Shown: positions 29,001 through 37,619 of the stretch, piece by piece
How the letters are laid out: every line of letters starts with the position of its first letter
Numbering within the stretch: the first letter of the stretch is position 1
Assembly (NCBI GenBank): GCA_903932865.1
Contig: CAIZHQ010000016.1
Coordinates: forward strand, 310,001 to 374,000
Length of the DNA stretch: 64,000 nucleotides
From: an uncultured Burkholderiales bacterium
Lineage (GTDB): Bacteria > Pseudomonadota > Gammaproteobacteria > Burkholderiales > Burkholderiaceae_C
Reading direction: 5' to 3'
Made by a program: the position numbers and the translations under genes
Notes under the pieces: model-generated
What the model was told of the DNA's origin: nothing
Database searches by the model: none
What the model saw: only the letters and a program-made list of their open reading frames with translations

Positions 29001-29189
29001 TGGGGGCAGTTGAATGGCAAAGGCCGGGGCGTCCGCCACTGGCGCTTGGGTACCACGGAATCCGGCCACGCCATAGCCGCGTTTTTCCCACTCAGGACCC
29101 CAATGGGCTTCCAGCGCGGCGGGTTCGAACGATTTGGACAGGCTGTTCAAGCCAGGTTGTTCGAGGGGGGAGGCGGGGGCGTTGCTCAT
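26091..29189 (-). CDS. valS: valyl-tRNA synthetase, with an in-frame palindromic-element insertion
   Basis: 1032 residues from ATG at 29189 (M-S-N-A-P-A-S-P). Class I motifs are [12 protein letters not shown] (HIGH) and K-K-M-S-K-S (KMSKS). The editing domain, the W-N-A-T-R-F anticodon-binding region and a C-terminal coiled coil ([13 protein letters not shown]) are all present, so the enzyme looks functional. The oddity is in the catalytic domain: between S-T-M-G-W-G-N and [12 protein letters not shown]. coli ValRS has a loop of about 10 residues, but here there are roughly 45, made by an 82-bp palindromic element and a 15-bp duplication (27541-27645). The loop is low in complexity and rich in Ala, Asn, Ser and Gly, and presumably lies on the surface. 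Confidence 0.97.
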   Translation of the reverse strand: MSNAPASPLEQPGLNSLSKSFEPAALEAHWGPEWEKRGYGVAGFRGTQAPVADAPAFAIQLPPPNVTGTLHMGHAFNQTIMDSLTRYHRMSGFNTAWIPGTDHAGIATQIVVERQLQAQGISRHDMGPTPAEARKNFVSKVWEWKEQSGNTITSQMRRMGDSVDWSREYFTMDPKLSKTVTETFVQLYEQGLIYRGKRLVNWDPVLQSAVSDLEVESAEEDGSMWHIRYDLVDPDGSLAAAGSGSLTVATTRPETLLGDVAVMVHPEDERYSALIGKQVNLPLCGRTIPVIADDYVDKAFGTGVVKVTPAHDTNDYQVGQRHKLAMICVLNLDATINSNAPEKYRGLDRFVARKAVVADLEAAGALVEVKKHKLMVPRCARTGQVIEPMLTDQWFVAMNEVSDQDPTGKSIAQKAIDAVHSGEVKFVPENWVNTYNQWMNNIQDWCISRQLWWGHQIPAWYDEDGKVYVARNEAEAQAQADTISPGKTLKRDDDVLDTWYSSALVPFSTMGWGNDDANAKNSAGEGAGLGRSDFASEASMSKAEPGTLASDANANANNNQSDYDLYLPSSVLVTGYDIIFFWVARMIMMTTHFTGKVPFKHVYIHGLVLDAQGKKMSKSEGNVLDPVDLIDGITLEPLLDKRTQGLRKPETAPKVRKQTEKEFPEGIPAYGADALRFTFAALASLGRSINFDSKRCEGYRNFCNKLWNATRFVLMNCEGQDCGLKEHTKAECAPPRTGDNGEAIPAGPFYQYMLFSQADRWIASVLQQTEAEVAKGFAEYRLDNVASAIYEFVWNEYCDWYLEIAKVQIQTGDAAQQRATRRTLIRTLEAILRLAHPIIPFITEELWQKVAPVAGLSGPSVSVARYPEAQLNKIDAQAIDNVAQLKSLVDACRNLRGEMNVPASTKMPLFALGNAEFMRANAAVLQSLAKLSEVKIFDDEAAWQAAAQSAPVAMVGGTRMCLFIEVDVAAEKIRLAKEAARLEGEIAKANAKLGNEAFVAKAPPAVIDEAQKCVADFGDTLDKIRQQLQRLG
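27526..27645. mobile_element. 82-bp palindromic element with 15-bp direct repeats inside valS
   Basis: The element at 27541-27622 has perfect 22-bp terminal inverted repeats (27541-27562, beginning CTGGCGAGGGTGCCGGGCTC, and 27601-27622) around a 38-bp spacer. A perfect 15-bp direct repeat TTGGCGTTTGCGTCG lies directly left (27526-27540) and 8 bp right (27631-27645) of it. Element, 8 bp and one repeat copy sum to 105 bp, exactly 35 codons, so valS stays in frame. The structure fits insertion of a small non-autonomous palindrome with target duplication, like REP/MITE or Rickettsia palindromic elements; the class is inferred. Confidence 0.8.
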
Positions 29190-29517
29190 GGGGGGGTTTT
29201 TCAAAAAAGAGATCAGCAGCTCAGCAGATGCCGTGCGGGACACTGTGAGTCCCCAAAATGCTGATTTTACCCAGCCCTTCAGGCCTTCTCATGGGCTTGG
29301 CGGGCCCGCTGTTCTGGTTGGAAGCCAGCACGCTCACTTGGATTGGGAAGCAGGGCAGGTAATTAGTTGATATTTATCAGATGGGTTGATCAATAGCCGT
29401 GAACAATGAAAGCCATTGCATCAATCTATTGGGCAGACTGGGCGGTACAGAGTTAACCTACGCCGTCTCTGGCGATCCTGCCAGGGCAATCTACTCGAAA
29501 CCCACAAGGAGATATCC
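29190..29517. other. divergent intergenic region between valS and the rubrerythrin gene
   Basis: 328 bases without a credible gene. It must contain the valS promoter (left end) and the promoter of the rubrerythrin operon. The right half is AT-rich around 29360-29410 and holds the FNR-like dyad reported separately, followed by TTGATCAA at 29386-29393. The first 130 bases resemble ordinary leader sequence. Confidence 0.6.
29367..29380 (+). promoter_or_regulatory. FNR/Anr-like box upstream of the rubrerythrin gene
   Basis: TTGATATTTATCAG differs from the FNR/Anr consensus TTGATNNNNATCAA at one position. It lies 138 bp upstream of the rubrerythrin start in an AT-rich stretch. Control by an oxygen-sensing regulator would suit a peroxide-reducing operon. 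The site is inferred from the consensus alone. Confidence 0.5.
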
Positions 29518-29940
29518 ATGGCAGCACTCAAAGGCTCGCGCACGGAACAATGCCTGAAGGACGCCTTCGCTGGCGAATCCCAGGCCAACCGTCGCTATTT
29601 GTATTTCGCGAACAAAGCTGACGTTGAAGGTCAGAACGACGTTGCAGCCCTTTTCCGTTCCACCGCCGAAGGTGAAACAGGCCACGCCCACGGTCACCTG
29701 GAGTTCCTGGAGCAATCCGGCGACCCCGCCACCGGCATGCCGATTGGCTCGACACGTGACAACCTGGCTTCGGCTGTGGCTGGCGAAACCCACGAGTACA
29801 CCGACATGTACCCTGGCATGGCCAAGACCGCTCGCGAAGAAGGCTTCGACGAAGTCGCCGACTGGTTCGAGACCCTGGCCAAGGCTGAGCGTTCACACGC
29901 CAACCGTTACCAGAAAGCTTTGAACGAACTGGTGGATTGA
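29518..29940 (+). CDS. rubrerythrin-type di-iron protein without a rubredoxin domain
   Basis: 140 residues. ATG 29518 has AAGGAG at 29506-29511. The four-helix di-iron pattern is complete: [12 protein letters not shown] near 19, E-G-E-T-G-H-A-H near 53, [10 protein letters not shown] near 91, and K-A-E-R-S-H near 124. There are no CxxC pairs, so the rubredoxin domain of classical rubrerythrin is absent and electrons must come from a partner. Rubrerythrins reduce hydrogen peroxide. It is followed by a terminator-like hairpin and then the Fe-S oxidoreductase and DUF3501 genes. Confidence 0.93.
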   Translation: MAALKGSRTEQCLKDAFAGESQANRRYLYFANKADVEGQNDVAALFRSTAEGETGHAHGHLEFLEQSGDPATGMPIGSTRDNLASAVAGETHEYTDMYPGMAKTAREEGFDEVADWFETLAKAERSHANRYQKALNELVD

Positions 29941-29958
29941 TTCCCCCTGTTTCTTCAG

Positions 29959-29989
29959 CCCGCTGCGCTGAAAAGTGCAGCGGGTTTTT
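29959..29989 (+). terminator. terminator/attenuator after the rubrerythrin gene
   Basis: CCCGCTGC / GCAGCGGG with a 10-nt loop, followed by five T, begins 19 nt after the rubrerythrin stop. It probably makes rubrerythrin mRNA more abundant than the downstream genes by partial termination. Confidence 0.85.
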
Positions 29990-30050
29990 CTCAGGGTTCT
30001 GGCTTCAGAGTCTTCAGAAAAACCCCAAAAAAATCTCAAAGGAGCTCAAC

Positions 30051-31400
30051 ATGGCCAAAGAAGGCAACCTCGAAGCCCCCACCCGGCACGCGCTGGCTTG
30101 GGAGACCCCGGACTTCTACAACGAAGAAAAGTGCTTTGATGAGCTGGAGCGCATTTTTGACATCTGCCATGGTTGTCGCCGCTGCGTGAGCTTGTGCAAC
30201 TCTTTCCCCACCTTGTTTGACCTGGTGGACGAGAGCAGCACCATGGAAGTCGATGGCGTGGACAAGAAGGACTACTGGAAAGTGGTGGACCAGTGCTTCA
30301 TGTGCGACCTGTGCTACATGACCAAGTGCCCCTACACGCCGCCCCACGAGTGGAACCTGGACTTCCCGCACACCATGCTGCGGGCCAAGGCCATCAAGTT
30401 CAAAAAAGGTGAAGTGGGCGCAGCCGAAAAGTTTCTGGCCTCCACCGACACGCACGGCTCTTTTGCGGGCATTCCGATCGTGGTGCAAGCCATCAACGCG
30501 ATCAACAAAACCGAAGCGGCACGCAGCATCATGGAAAGCGTGGCAGGCGTCGACAAAAACGCATGGTTGCCTTCCTTGGCCACCCAAAAATTCCGATCCA
30601 GCGCTCCTGATGCCCAGTCGGTCAAAGTGGTGGATGGCGAAAAAACACCCGGCAAAGTGGCGATCTATTCGACCTGCTACATCAACTACAACGAACCCGG
30701 TATCGGCCATGACCTGCTGAAGATCCTGGACCACAACGCCATTCCTTATGTGCTGGTCGAGAAAGAAAAGTGCTGCGGCATGCCCAAGCTGGAGTTGGGC
30801 GACCTGGACTCGGTCAAGGCCTCCAAAGAAGCCAACATCCCGGTGCTGGCCCAATACGCCAAAGACGGCTTCGCCATCATGGCGGCTGTGCCCAGCTGCG
30901 CCTTGATGTTCAAGCAGGAAATCCCGCTGATGTTCCCGGACTGCGCCGACACCCAGTTGGTCAAAGACGCGATGTGGGACCCGTTTGAGTACTTCATGGC
31001 CCGCAAGCGCGACGGTTTGCTCAAGACCGAATTCCCGCAAAAATTGGGCAATGTGAGCTACCAGATTCCCTGCCACGGCCGGGTGCAGAACATCGGCAAG
31101 AAGACCGAAGAAATGCTCAAGATGATCCCGGACACCGAGATCAACACCATCGAGCGCTGCTCGGGCCACGCCGGTACCTACGGCGTCAAAAAAGGCTCGC
31201 ACGACATGGCCATGAAGATCGGCAAACCGGTGTTCAAAGCCATGGCCACCATGAAAGACGGCTCCAAGCCCGACTTCATCAGCTCCGACTGCCCACTGGG
31301 TGGCCACCACATTGCCCAGGGCTTTGAGGTCAACGGTTTGGGCGCTCCAGAATTGAACCACCCCCTGACCCTGGTGCGCAAAGCCTACGGTCTCCCATAA
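30051..31400 (+). CDS. Fe-S oxidoreductase, heterodisulfide-reductase/GlpC-like
   Basis: 449 residues. ATG 30051 follows AAAGGAGCTCAAC. Two 4Fe-4S cluster motifs are in the N-terminal quarter: C-H-G-C-R-R-C-V-S-L-C near residue 39 and C-F-M-C-D-L-C-Y-M-T-K-C-P near 83. The rest carries CCG-domain-like features: E-K-C-C-G-M-P near 240, P-S-C-A-L-M near 282, P-C-H-G-R-V-Q and E-R-C-S-G-H-A-G-T near 340-370, and S-S-D-C-P-L. The family includes GlpC and HdrD-type electron carriers. Its place between rubrerythrin and DUF3501 suggests it delivers electrons to the rubrerythrin; that role is inferred. Confidence 0.88.
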   Translation: MAKEGNLEAPTRHALAWETPDFYNEEKCFDELERIFDICHGCRRCVSLCNSFPTLFDLVDESSTMEVDGVDKKDYWKVVDQCFMCDLCYMTKCPYTPPHEWNLDFPHTMLRAKAIKFKKGEVGAAEKFLASTDTHGSFAGIPIVVQAINAINKTEAARSIMESVAGVDKNAWLPSLATQKFRSSAPDAQSVKVVDGEKTPGKVAIYSTCYINYNEPGIGHDLLKILDHNAIPYVLVEKEKCCGMPKLELGDLDSVKASKEANIPVLAQYAKDGFAIMAAVPSCALMFKQEIPLMFPDCADTQLVKDAMWDPFEYFMARKRDGLLKTEFPQKLGNVSYQIPCHGRVQNIGKKTEEMLKMIPDTEINTIERCSGHAGTYGVKKGSHDMAMKIGKPVFKAMATMKDGSKPDFISSDCPLGGHHIAQGFEVNGLGAPELNHPLTLVRKAYGLP

Positions 31401-31411
31401 GGAACACTGCC

Positions 31412-32002
31412 ATGCAATTGACTGGAAAAATCACGCCCGAGACCCTGATGTCGCTGGAGGCTTACACCAAGTGGCGCAAGGTCCATAAGCCCGAGGTGAT
31501 CGCCCACCGCAAGCTGCGCAGCGTGCAGCTGGGCGAGCACATCAACATGCAGTTTGAGAGCGAAACCACAATCCGCTATCAAATTCAGGAGATGCTGCGC
31601 ATTGAAAAGGTCTTCGAAGAAGAAGGCATCCTGCAAGAGATCGAGGCCTACGCCCCATTGGTGCCGGACGGCAGCAACTGGAAAGCCACCATGATGATCG
31701 AATACACCGACATCAACGAGCGCAAGCGCGAGCTGGCCAAGCTGATCGGTGTGGAAGACCGCATGTTTGTCGAAGTGGAAGGTCATGGCCGCGTGTATGC
31801 CATTGCCGACGAAGACTTGGACCGCGAGACCGATGAAAAAACCTCGGCCGTGCATTTTGTGCGCTTTGAGCTCAAGCCTGCCATGTCGGCTGCGGTCAAG
31901 GCCGGTGCTGGCGTCAAGATGGGCTGTGACCACACACACTACCCCTCTCACATCGATATTTCTCCAGACACACTGGCCAGCTTGGCGGGTGACTTGAAGT
32001 AA
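31412..32002 (+). CDS. DUF3501 family protein
   Basis: 196 residues, starting 11 nt after the Fe-S oxidoreductase. It matches DUF3501 with the N-terminal H-R-K-L-R-S-V-Q-L-G-E-H, followed by F-E-S and R-Y-Q-I-Q-E-M-L-R, and the central M-M-I-E-Y-T-D. No enzymatic motif or membrane segment is visible. A C-terminal H-T-H-Y could bind metal but this is speculative. The gene is commonly found with rubrerythrin and this Fe-S protein, suggesting a common process in peroxide or iron-sulfur stress. Function unknown. Confidence 0.87.
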   Translation: MQLTGKITPETLMSLEAYTKWRKVHKPEVIAHRKLRSVQLGEHINMQFESETTIRYQIQEMLRIEKVFEEEGILQEIEAYAPLVPDGSNWKATMMIEYTDINERKRELAKLIGVEDRMFVEVEGHGRVYAIADEDLDRETDEKTSAVHFVRFELKPAMSAAVKAGAGVKMGCDHTHYPSHIDISPDTLASLAGDLK

Positions 32003-32025
32003 TTTTCTCAGCCCGTTCTGGCCAG

Positions 32026-32060
32026 ACCCTGCCGTGGCTTATGCGCTGCTGCAGGGTTTT
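32026..32060 (+). terminator. terminator of the rubrerythrin/Fe-S/DUF3501 operon
   Basis: ACCCTGC (32026-32032) pairs with GCAGGGT (32051-32057), followed by TTTTGTTTTTTG. It begins 24 nt after the DUF3501 stop. Confidence 0.85.
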
Positions 32061-32141
32061 TGTTTTTTGAGTTGTTGAGCGCTGTTCAGAATTTTGGCGC
32101 CCCAAGGCACAGGCCAGGCGGGCGCTTCCTCCGGCTCCAAG

Positions 32142-32765
32142 TCAAAGGCCCAGCAGCGCAGGATCGCCTTGACCGAGCCTGAGCACTTCGGTTGCGTCGC
32201 CGGTCATGTCGATCACGGTGGTAGGCGCCAACGAGCAGGCCCCCGCATCGATGACCGCGCCCACTTGGTGTTCCAGCCGCTCCCGGATGTCTTGCGGGTC
32301 GTTCAGCGGCAGCTTTTCGCCCGGCATGATGAGCGTGGCAGCCAACAGCGGCGCGCCGTGCAGGGCCAGCAGTTGCTGCAGCACTTTGTGCTCGGGCACC
32401 CTCAGGCCGATGGTTTTGCGTTGCGGATGGCTGACTCTGCGCGGCACTTCCTTGGTGGCTTCCAGAATGAAGGTGAACGGTCCAGGCGTGGCTTGCTTGA
32501 TGGCCCGAAACTGCCGGTTGTCCACCCGTGCGTAGTTGGCCAACTCGCTCAGGTCGCGGCACAGCAGCGTCAGGTGGTGTTTCTCGTCCACAGCGCGGAT
32601 GCGGCGCAATTGGTCGGCAGCGGTTTTATCGTCCAGATGGCAGACCAGAGCGTAGCTGGAGTCGGTGGGCACGGCCAGCACGCTGCCTTGGTTGAGCAGT
32701 TGCACGGCTTGCTTGAGCAAACGCGCTTGCGGGTTGTCTGGGTGAACGCTGAAAAACTGGGCCAT
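32142..32765 (-). CDS. Sua5/YciO/YrdC-family protein (YciO-like)
   Basis: 207 residues. The YrdC-type RNA/nucleotide-binding pattern is visible: S-V-L-A-V-P-T-D-S-S-Y-A-L near residue 28, K-H-H-L-T-L-L near 62, P-G-P-F-T-F-I-L near 94, and a C-terminal A-P-T-T-V-I-D. TsaC/YrdC makes threonylcarbamoyl-AMP for tRNA t6A. This shape and length fit the YciO branch, whose role is less clear, so no symbol is given. Nearby genes include a PHP phosphoesterase like E. coli YciV, which is also close to yciO there. Confidence 0.88.
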   Translation of the reverse strand: MAQFFSVHPDNPQARLLKQAVQLLNQGSVLAVPTDSSYALVCHLDDKTAADQLRRIRAVDEKHHLTLLCRDLSELANYARVDNRQFRAIKQATPGPFTFILEATKEVPRRVSHPQRKTIGLRVPEHKVLQQLLALHGAPLLAATLIMPGEKLPLNDPQDIRERLEHQVGAVIDAGACSLAPTTVIDMTGDATEVLRLGQGDPALLGL

Positions 32766-32846
32766 GGGTAAAGGCAGACAGGGGGTCGGTGTTGAGCAGT
32801 ATGCGGTACAGATGAGGCCAAAGCCCCGCCATGCAAGAGCGAGGAC

Positions 32847-33743
32847 TCAGGATGAAGGTGGCTGGATGGCGACACGGTTTTCTCGCAGCGTGAGCCAAGC
32901 CCCCAAAGCTCCGCACAGTGCGACCAAGCCCATGCCTGCAAAAGTCCATTGGTCGGGCAGGTGGTCAAAAACAACCCAGCCGCCCAGCACGGCAAAACCA
33001 ATCTGGCTGTACATGTAGGGCGTGAGGGTGGCTGCCGGGGCGCGGCCGTAGGCCAGGATCAACAGAAAGTGCCCGATCGAGGCGAGCACGCCCATCAAAA
33101 GCAATTGGAGCCATACGGTCCAGTCGCTGGGCATTTCCCAGACAAACGGCAGGATGAGGGTGGCCAAGGCCGTGCCGATCCAGCCGGTGTAAAAGTGGGT
33201 GGTGATGGGGTCTTCGGTTTTGGCCATTTGGCTGGTCAGCAGTTGAAAGCCGGCGTTGGTGCCCACCAGCATCAAGGGCAGGACCACGGTCCAGTCAAAG
33301 TGCTGGCTGCCGGGACGGACGATGATCAGGGTCCCGATGAAGCCGCCCAACACCAGCAACCAGCGCAGTGGGCGGATTTTTTCCTTGAGCATCCAGGCCG
33401 CAAGCAAGGTGATGACCAAGGGCGCCAGCAGCGTGATGGCGGTGAATTCACCCACAGGCATGTACTTGAGGCTCAAAAAGGCGAGGATGCTGCAGGTAAA
33501 CAGCAGCAGACCGCGTGCCAGTTGAAAGCGCGGGTGCTGGGTGCGCAAGATTTGGCGGCCACGGCCTGGCCAGACGACAACCGTGGTGATGACGGCCTGA
33601 ATGGCGTAGCGGAACCACAGCGCCACCAAAACCGACAGGCCCACGCTGACGTGCCGAGTGGTGGTGTCCAGCGTGGCAAAGCACGCTGTGGCCAAAACGG
33701 CAAAACCGATGCCGTGCAGTGTGTGGGGGCCAGGTGGTCTCAC
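32847..33743 (-). CDS. EamA/DMT-family membrane transporter
   Basis: 298 residues with ten predicted hydrophobic helices in two EamA halves. The first half contains A-T-A-C-F-A-T-L-D-T-T-T and L-S-L-K-Y-M-P-V-G-E-F-T-A-I, the second ends with G-W-V-V-F-D-H. The start is a GTG whose last base pairs overlap the stop of the PHP gene (GTGA), so translation is coupled. DMT proteins export metabolites such as amino acids or nucleosides; the substrate is unknown. Confidence 0.88.
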   Translation of the reverse strand: MRPPGPHTLHGIGFAVLATACFATLDTTTRHVSVGLSVLVALWFRYAIQAVITTVVVWPGRGRQILRTQHPRFQLARGLLLFTCSILAFLSLKYMPVGEFTAITLLAPLVITLLAAWMLKEKIRPLRWLLVLGGFIGTLIIVRPGSQHFDWTVVLPLMLVGTNAGFQLLTSQMAKTEDPITTHFYTGWIGTALATLILPFVWEMPSDWTVWLQLLLMGVLASIGHFLLILAYGRAPAATLTPYMYSQIGFAVLGGWVVFDHLPDQWTFAGMGLVALCGALGAWLTLRENRVAIQPPSS

Positions 33744-34582
33744 TGAACGCGGTCAGCCAGCAGTTCCCAAACCGGTGTCAGTTGGCCAGGCAAGAATGGC
33801 AGGGCACCCAAATCGATGCGGCTTTCGTCTGGACTGTGAAAGTCACTGCCGCGAGAGGCCGCCAAGTTGAATTCAAGCGCGGTTTCTGCGTAGCGTACCG
33901 CTTCGGGAGACGAGTGGCTGCCGGTGATGACTTCGACGCCGCGCCCACCGTGTGCTTTGAATTCGCTGAACAGCGCGTACTCCTCGTTGGGGCTAAAGCC
34001 GTAGCGCGCGGGGTGGGCGATGATGGCCATGCCGCCGGCATCGGTGATCCATTGCACCGCTTCCTGCAGGCGTGCCCAGCGGTGCGGCACGTAGCCGGGT
34101 TTGCCTTCGGTCAGGTATTTGCGAAACACTTCCGAAGTGTCGCTGCACACGCCTGTGTCGACCAGGTGCCTCGCAAAGTGGGTGCGTGAAATCAATTCCG
34201 GGTTGCCAACATAACGCAACGCGCCCTCATAGCAGTTCAAGATGCCGACTTTCGCCAGACCATCCGACATTTCCTGGGCGCGTTCACTGCGGCCGCCTCG
34301 GGTGCGGCGCAGGCCTTCAACCAAGGCGCTGTTGTGCGCGTCGAAACCCAGGCCCACAATGTGCACCGTCTGGTGGGCAAAGGTGACCGAAATTTCGGTG
34401 CCTGTGAGGTAGGGCAGGCCTTGCGCGCGGGCCGCGGCCAGGGCGCGTTCCTGGCCACCCACTTCGTCGTGGTCGGTCAGCGCCCACAGTTCCACGCCGT
34501 TGGTTTTGGCGCGTTCGGCCAGGGCTTCGGGGGTGAGGGTGCCGTCAGAGACGACGGAGTGGCAGTGCAGGTCAGCGTTCAT
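33740..34582 (-). CDS. PHP-domain phosphoesterase (RNase AM / nucleotide phosphatase-like)
   Basis: 280 residues from ATG at 34582 (M-N-A-D-L-H-C-H-S); one more ATG lies directly before it. PHP metal ligands are visible: D-L-H-C-H-S at residues 4-9, L-T-D-H-D-E near 36, G-T-E-I near 62, A-H-P-A-R-Y near 190, and S-D-F-H-S-P near 245. The protein belongs to the group of E. coli YciV (RNase AM) and Chromobacterium 3',5'-nucleoside bisphosphate phosphatase; both activities have been described for it. It is translationally coupled to the EamA transporter downstream. Confidence 0.88.
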   Translation of the reverse strand: MNADLHCHSVVSDGTLTPEALAERAKTNGVELWALTDHDEVGGQERALAAARAQGLPYLTGTEISVTFAHQTVHIVGLGFDAHNSALVEGLRRTRGGRSERAQEMSDGLAKVGILNCYEGALRYVGNPELISRTHFARHLVDTGVCSDTSEVFRKYLTEGKPGYVPHRWARLQEAVQWITDAGGMAIIAHPARYGFSPNEEYALFSEFKAHGGRGVEVITGSHSSPEAVRYAETALEFNLAASRGSDFHSPDESRIDLGALPFLPGQLTPVWELLADRVQ

Positions 34583-34704
34583 CATGCAGTCCATTTTAGG
34601 CGCATGCCGCCCGGGCGGTGCGACTTGTGGGGTCATTGGAGATGAGAGGCCCAAGGGCCCGTAACAGCCCTGCAGTTTCTCGGGCTCAGACCTGTGGCCG
34701 ATAA

Positions 34705-34995
<291 letters not shown>

Positions 34996-35005
34996 CGCAC
35001 AGGCT

Positions 35006-35650
35006 TCAGCTCTGCTGACCGGGTTCGGTCGTTGGGGCGGACTCTGCTTTTGGCGGTCTGGGTGGTTTGGGCCTGGGGGGCTTGCTGGTGTGGATTTTCA
35101 CCATCGCTTTTTCCATATCCCCCGCCAACAAAAGCGGCAAGGCCAACACCGCGCGGTGGATGCTGTCGTCGATGGCTTTGCGGTGCTCCAGCATCGGTTT
35201 TTTCAACACCCAACTGACCACCTCGGCCTTGTCGCCCGGGTGGCCTACGCCAATGCGCAGCCGCCAGTAATCGGCCGTGCCCAGTTGGGCATGGATGTCG
35301 CGCAGGCCGTTGTGGCCAGCGTGGCTGCCGCCCAGCTTGAGCTTGGCTTCACCGGGGGCGATGTCGAGTTCGTCGTGCGCCACCAGAATTTCTTGCGGCT
35401 GGATTTTGAAGAACCTGGCCAGGGCGCTGACCGACTTGCCCGACAGGTTCATGTAGGTCTGCGGTTCCAGCAACCAAACGGACTGGCCGCCGACCGTGGT
35501 GCGGGCGACCAAGCCGTGGTAACTGCGATCGGGCACCAGCGACACCTTGAGTTCACGGGCCACGGCATCGATCCACCAGAACCCGGCGTTGTGGCGGGTG
35601 TCTTCGTATTCGGTGCCCGGGTTGCCCAGGCCGACTAGCAATTTGATCAT
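35006..35650 (-). CDS. pth: peptidyl-tRNA hydrolase
   Basis: 214 residues. The active site N-x-H-x-D set is present: G-L-G-N-P-G at 8-13, H-N-A-G-F-W-W with the catalytic His near 20, and H-D-E-L-D near 92. [11 protein letters not shown] is the peptidyl-tRNA contact. The C-terminus has a proline- and lysine-rich tail ([10 protein letters not shown]) beyond the usual end. It recycles peptidyl-tRNAs. It is downstream of rplY, as in most Proteobacteria. Confidence 0.96.
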   Translation of the reverse strand: MIKLLVGLGNPGTEYEDTRHNAGFWWIDAVARELKVSLVPDRSYHGLVARTTVGGQSVWLLEPQTYMNLSGKSVSALARFFKIQPQEILVAHDELDIAPGEAKLKLGGSHAGHNGLRDIHAQLGTADYWRLRIGVGHPGDKAEVVSWVLKKPMLEHRKAIDDSIHRAVLALPLLLAGDMEKAMVKIHTSKPPRPKPPRPPKAESAPTTEPGQQS

Positions 35651-35705
35651 GGTGCGAGATTATCCTTGCTGCTGGGTGCAGTGCTGCCAAGCATGGGCAC
35701 AAAGC

Positions 35706-35729
35706 AAAAGGCCCGCTTGCGCGGGCCTT
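35706..35729 (-). terminator. terminator between rplY and pth
   Basis: On the minus strand AAGGCCCGC / GCGGGCCTT with a 4-nt loop is followed by TTTTGC. It lies 35 nt after the rplY stop, so pth may be expressed mainly by readthrough or its own promoter. Confidence 0.75.
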
Positions 35730-35763
35730 GAAAGAGCAGGACTTAAAAGCCCAAGCCAGAAGA

Positions 35764-36390
35764 TCACTTCTTGCCTTTGCCCTTGCCTTTGGCGTCCACA
35801 GGAGCGGCTACGGGAGCTGCCACAACTTCTTCCACAGGCGCCACCACGGACACGAGGACCGGGTTTTTCTTGCCGTGGGTGACGGCCTTGCAGCCAGCAG
35901 GCAACGTGATGTCGTTCAGATGCAAAGACACGCCTTTGGTCAGGCCGGTCAAGCTCACGGCAATGAACTCAGGCAGGTTGGCGGGCAAGCAAGCGATTTC
36001 GAGATCCGTCACCACGTGGTTGACGGTGCACTTGTCGGTCTTGACGGCTTCTGACTCTTCTTCACCGCTGAAGTGCAATGGCACTTTCATGTGCAAAGTG
36101 GTGTTGGCGTCGACGCGCTGGAAGTCGATGTGCTGCACCAACTGCTTGTAGGGGTGCATCTGGTAGTCACGCAACAAGACTTTGCTGGACTGACCGTTGA
36201 ACTCCATGTCCAGAATCGAAGCGTGGAAAGTTTCTTTTTTCAGGGCGTGCCACAAAGCATTGTGGTCCAGCTCGATCAGTTGTGGGGCCGATGTGGAACC
36301 GTAAACGATGCCAGGTGTGCGACCGGAATTGCGGAGACGGCGGCTCGCACCCGTACCCTGCTTGGAACGCTCAAAAGCGACAAATTTCAT
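35764..36390 (-). CDS. rplY: 50S ribosomal protein L25 / general stress protein Ctc
   Basis: 208 residues, the long CTC-type L25: an N-terminal 5S-rRNA-binding L25 domain ([17 protein letters not shown]) and a C-terminal beta domain (L-N-D-I-T-L-P-A-G). The last ~30 residues are low-complexity, rich in Val/Pro/Ala and ending in G-K-G-K-G-K-K, a basic tail common in Burkholderiales. It is downstream of prs, separated by a strong terminator. Confidence 0.96.
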   Translation of the reverse strand: MKFVAFERSKQGTGASRRLRNSGRTPGIVYGSTSAPQLIELDHNALWHALKKETFHASILDMEFNGQSSKVLLRDYQMHPYKQLVQHIDFQRVDANTTLHMKVPLHFSGEEESEAVKTDKCTVNHVVTDLEIACLPANLPEFIAVSLTGLTKGVSLHLNDITLPAGCKAVTHGKKNPVLVSVVAPVEEVVAAPVAAPVDAKGKGKGKK

Positions 36391-36436
36391 AGATTTCTCC
36401 TTCTAGGGCCCACCGCGACCAGTGCGACCCTGACTC

Positions 36437-36469
36437 AAAAAAGCCAGCCAGTCCAACAGGACGGCTGGC
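36437..36469 (-). terminator. terminator after prs
   Basis: A long stem on the minus strand, GCCAGCC GTCC / GGAC GGCTGGC with one bulged base and a 4-nt loop, followed by six T. It sits between prs and rplY. Confidence 0.88.
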
Positions 36470-36489
36470 AGCTATTGGCCTCTTTCCGA

Positions 36490-37461
36490 TCAGGTTTGAT
36501 CGGAAAACAGGCTCATCACCGACTCGCCATGCGCAATCCGGTTGATCGTTTCGGCGATCAGCGGAGCCACAGAGAGTTGGCGAATCTTGGTACACGCTGC
36601 GGCTTCTGCCGTCAGCGGTATGGTGTTGGTGACCACGACTTCGTCGAGCGCTTCGCCCTTGGCGATGCGTTCGATGGCAGGACCCGAAAAGATCGGGTGT
36701 GTGCAATAGGCATAGACTTTTTTCGCGCCGCGCTCTTTGAGCACTTCGGCGGCTTTGACCAAGGTGCCTGCGGTGTCGATCATGTCGTCCATGATCACGC
36801 AGTTTCGACCTTCGATCTCGCCAATGACGTGCATGACTTCAGAGACGTTGGCTTTGGGGCGTCGCTTGTCAATGATGGCCAGGTCGCAGCCGAGTTGCTT
36901 GGCCAGTGCACGAGCGCGAACGACGCCGCCCACGTCAGGGGAAACGACGATCAGGTCTTCGTAATTTTTCTGGCGCAAATCACCCAACAGCACGGGAGAT
37001 GCATAAATGTTGTCCACCGGGATGTCAAAGAAGCCTTGAATCTGGTCAGCGTGCAAGTCCATGGTCATGACGCGGTCGACACCCACGGCCTGCAGCATGT
37101 TGGCCACGACTTTGGCCGAGATGGGAACGCGGGTGGAGCGAGGGCGACGGTCCTGGCGGGCGTAGCCGAAATAAGGGATGACAGCACTGATGCGGCCAGC
37201 CGATGCGCGTTTGAAAGCGTCGACCATGATCAGCAGTTCCATCAGGTTTTCGTTGGTCGGTGCGCAGGTGGACTGAACCACAAACACTTCACGAGCACGG
37301 ACGTTTTGTTTGAGTTCGACGGTGACTTCGCCGTCAGAAAAACGGCCGACATCGACGGCACCGAGCTGTGTACCCAGGCATTTGGCAATTTCTGCAGCCA
37401 AAACAGGATTGGCATTGCCGGTGAACAGCATGAATTCGGGGGGGAGTGAAGCAGGCTGCAT
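36490..37461 (-). CDS. prs: ribose-phosphate pyrophosphokinase
   Basis: 323 residues from ATG 37461 (M-Q-P-A-S-L-P-P); an ATG two codons earlier is also possible. The family signature [14 protein letters not shown] and PRPP loop [10 protein letters not shown] are present, along with the F-S-D-G-E segment. It makes PRPP for nucleotides, His and Trp. It lies just downstream of tRNA-Gln and ispE; lolB-ispE-tRNA-Gln-prs-rplY-pth is a conserved betaproteobacterial order. Confidence 0.97.
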   Translation of the reverse strand: MQPASLPPEFMLFTGNANPVLAAEIAKCLGTQLGAVDVGRFSDGEVTVELKQNVRAREVFVVQSTCAPTNENLMELLIMVDAFKRASAGRISAVIPYFGYARQDRRPRSTRVPISAKVVANMLQAVGVDRVMTMDLHADQIQGFFDIPVDNIYASPVLLGDLRQKNYEDLIVVSPDVGGVVRARALAKQLGCDLAIIDKRRPKANVSEVMHVIGEIEGRNCVIMDDMIDTAGTLVKAAEVLKERGAKKVYAYCTHPIFSGPAIERIAKGEALDEVVVTNTIPLTAEAAACTKIRQLSVAPLIAETINRIAHGESVMSLFSDQT

Positions 37462-37508
37462 GTGCATTCCAGCGATCAGATAAAGGGGCCTGTACGAGTG
37501 AACGTATT

Positions 37509-37585
37509 TGGCAGGGGAAGAAGGACTCGAACCTTCGAATGCCGGAATCAAAATCCGGTGCCTTAACCAACTTGGCGACTCCCCT
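37509..37585 (-). tRNA. tRNA-Gln (anticodon TTG)
   Basis: Read on the minus strand: acceptor AGGGGAG pairs with TTCCCCT, discriminator G, encoded CCA. The anticodon arm CCGGATTTTGATTCCGG has TTG at the apex and the T-arm is GAAGGTTCGAGTCCTTC. It is 77 nt long and lies between ispE and prs. Confidence 0.95.
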
Positions 37586-37619
37586 ACACGGGTTGACCGC
37601 TGAAACAGCGATCGACCGA

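Noticed and set aside
29386-29393. TTGATCAA as a second FNR site
   Set aside because: It lacks the four-base spacer of the consensus, so it is only an ordinary palindrome.
32003-32141. Possible small gene between the DUF3501 terminator and the YciO-like gene
   Set aside because: The only minus-strand frame there is a shadow reading through the YciO-like gene, with no ribosome site.
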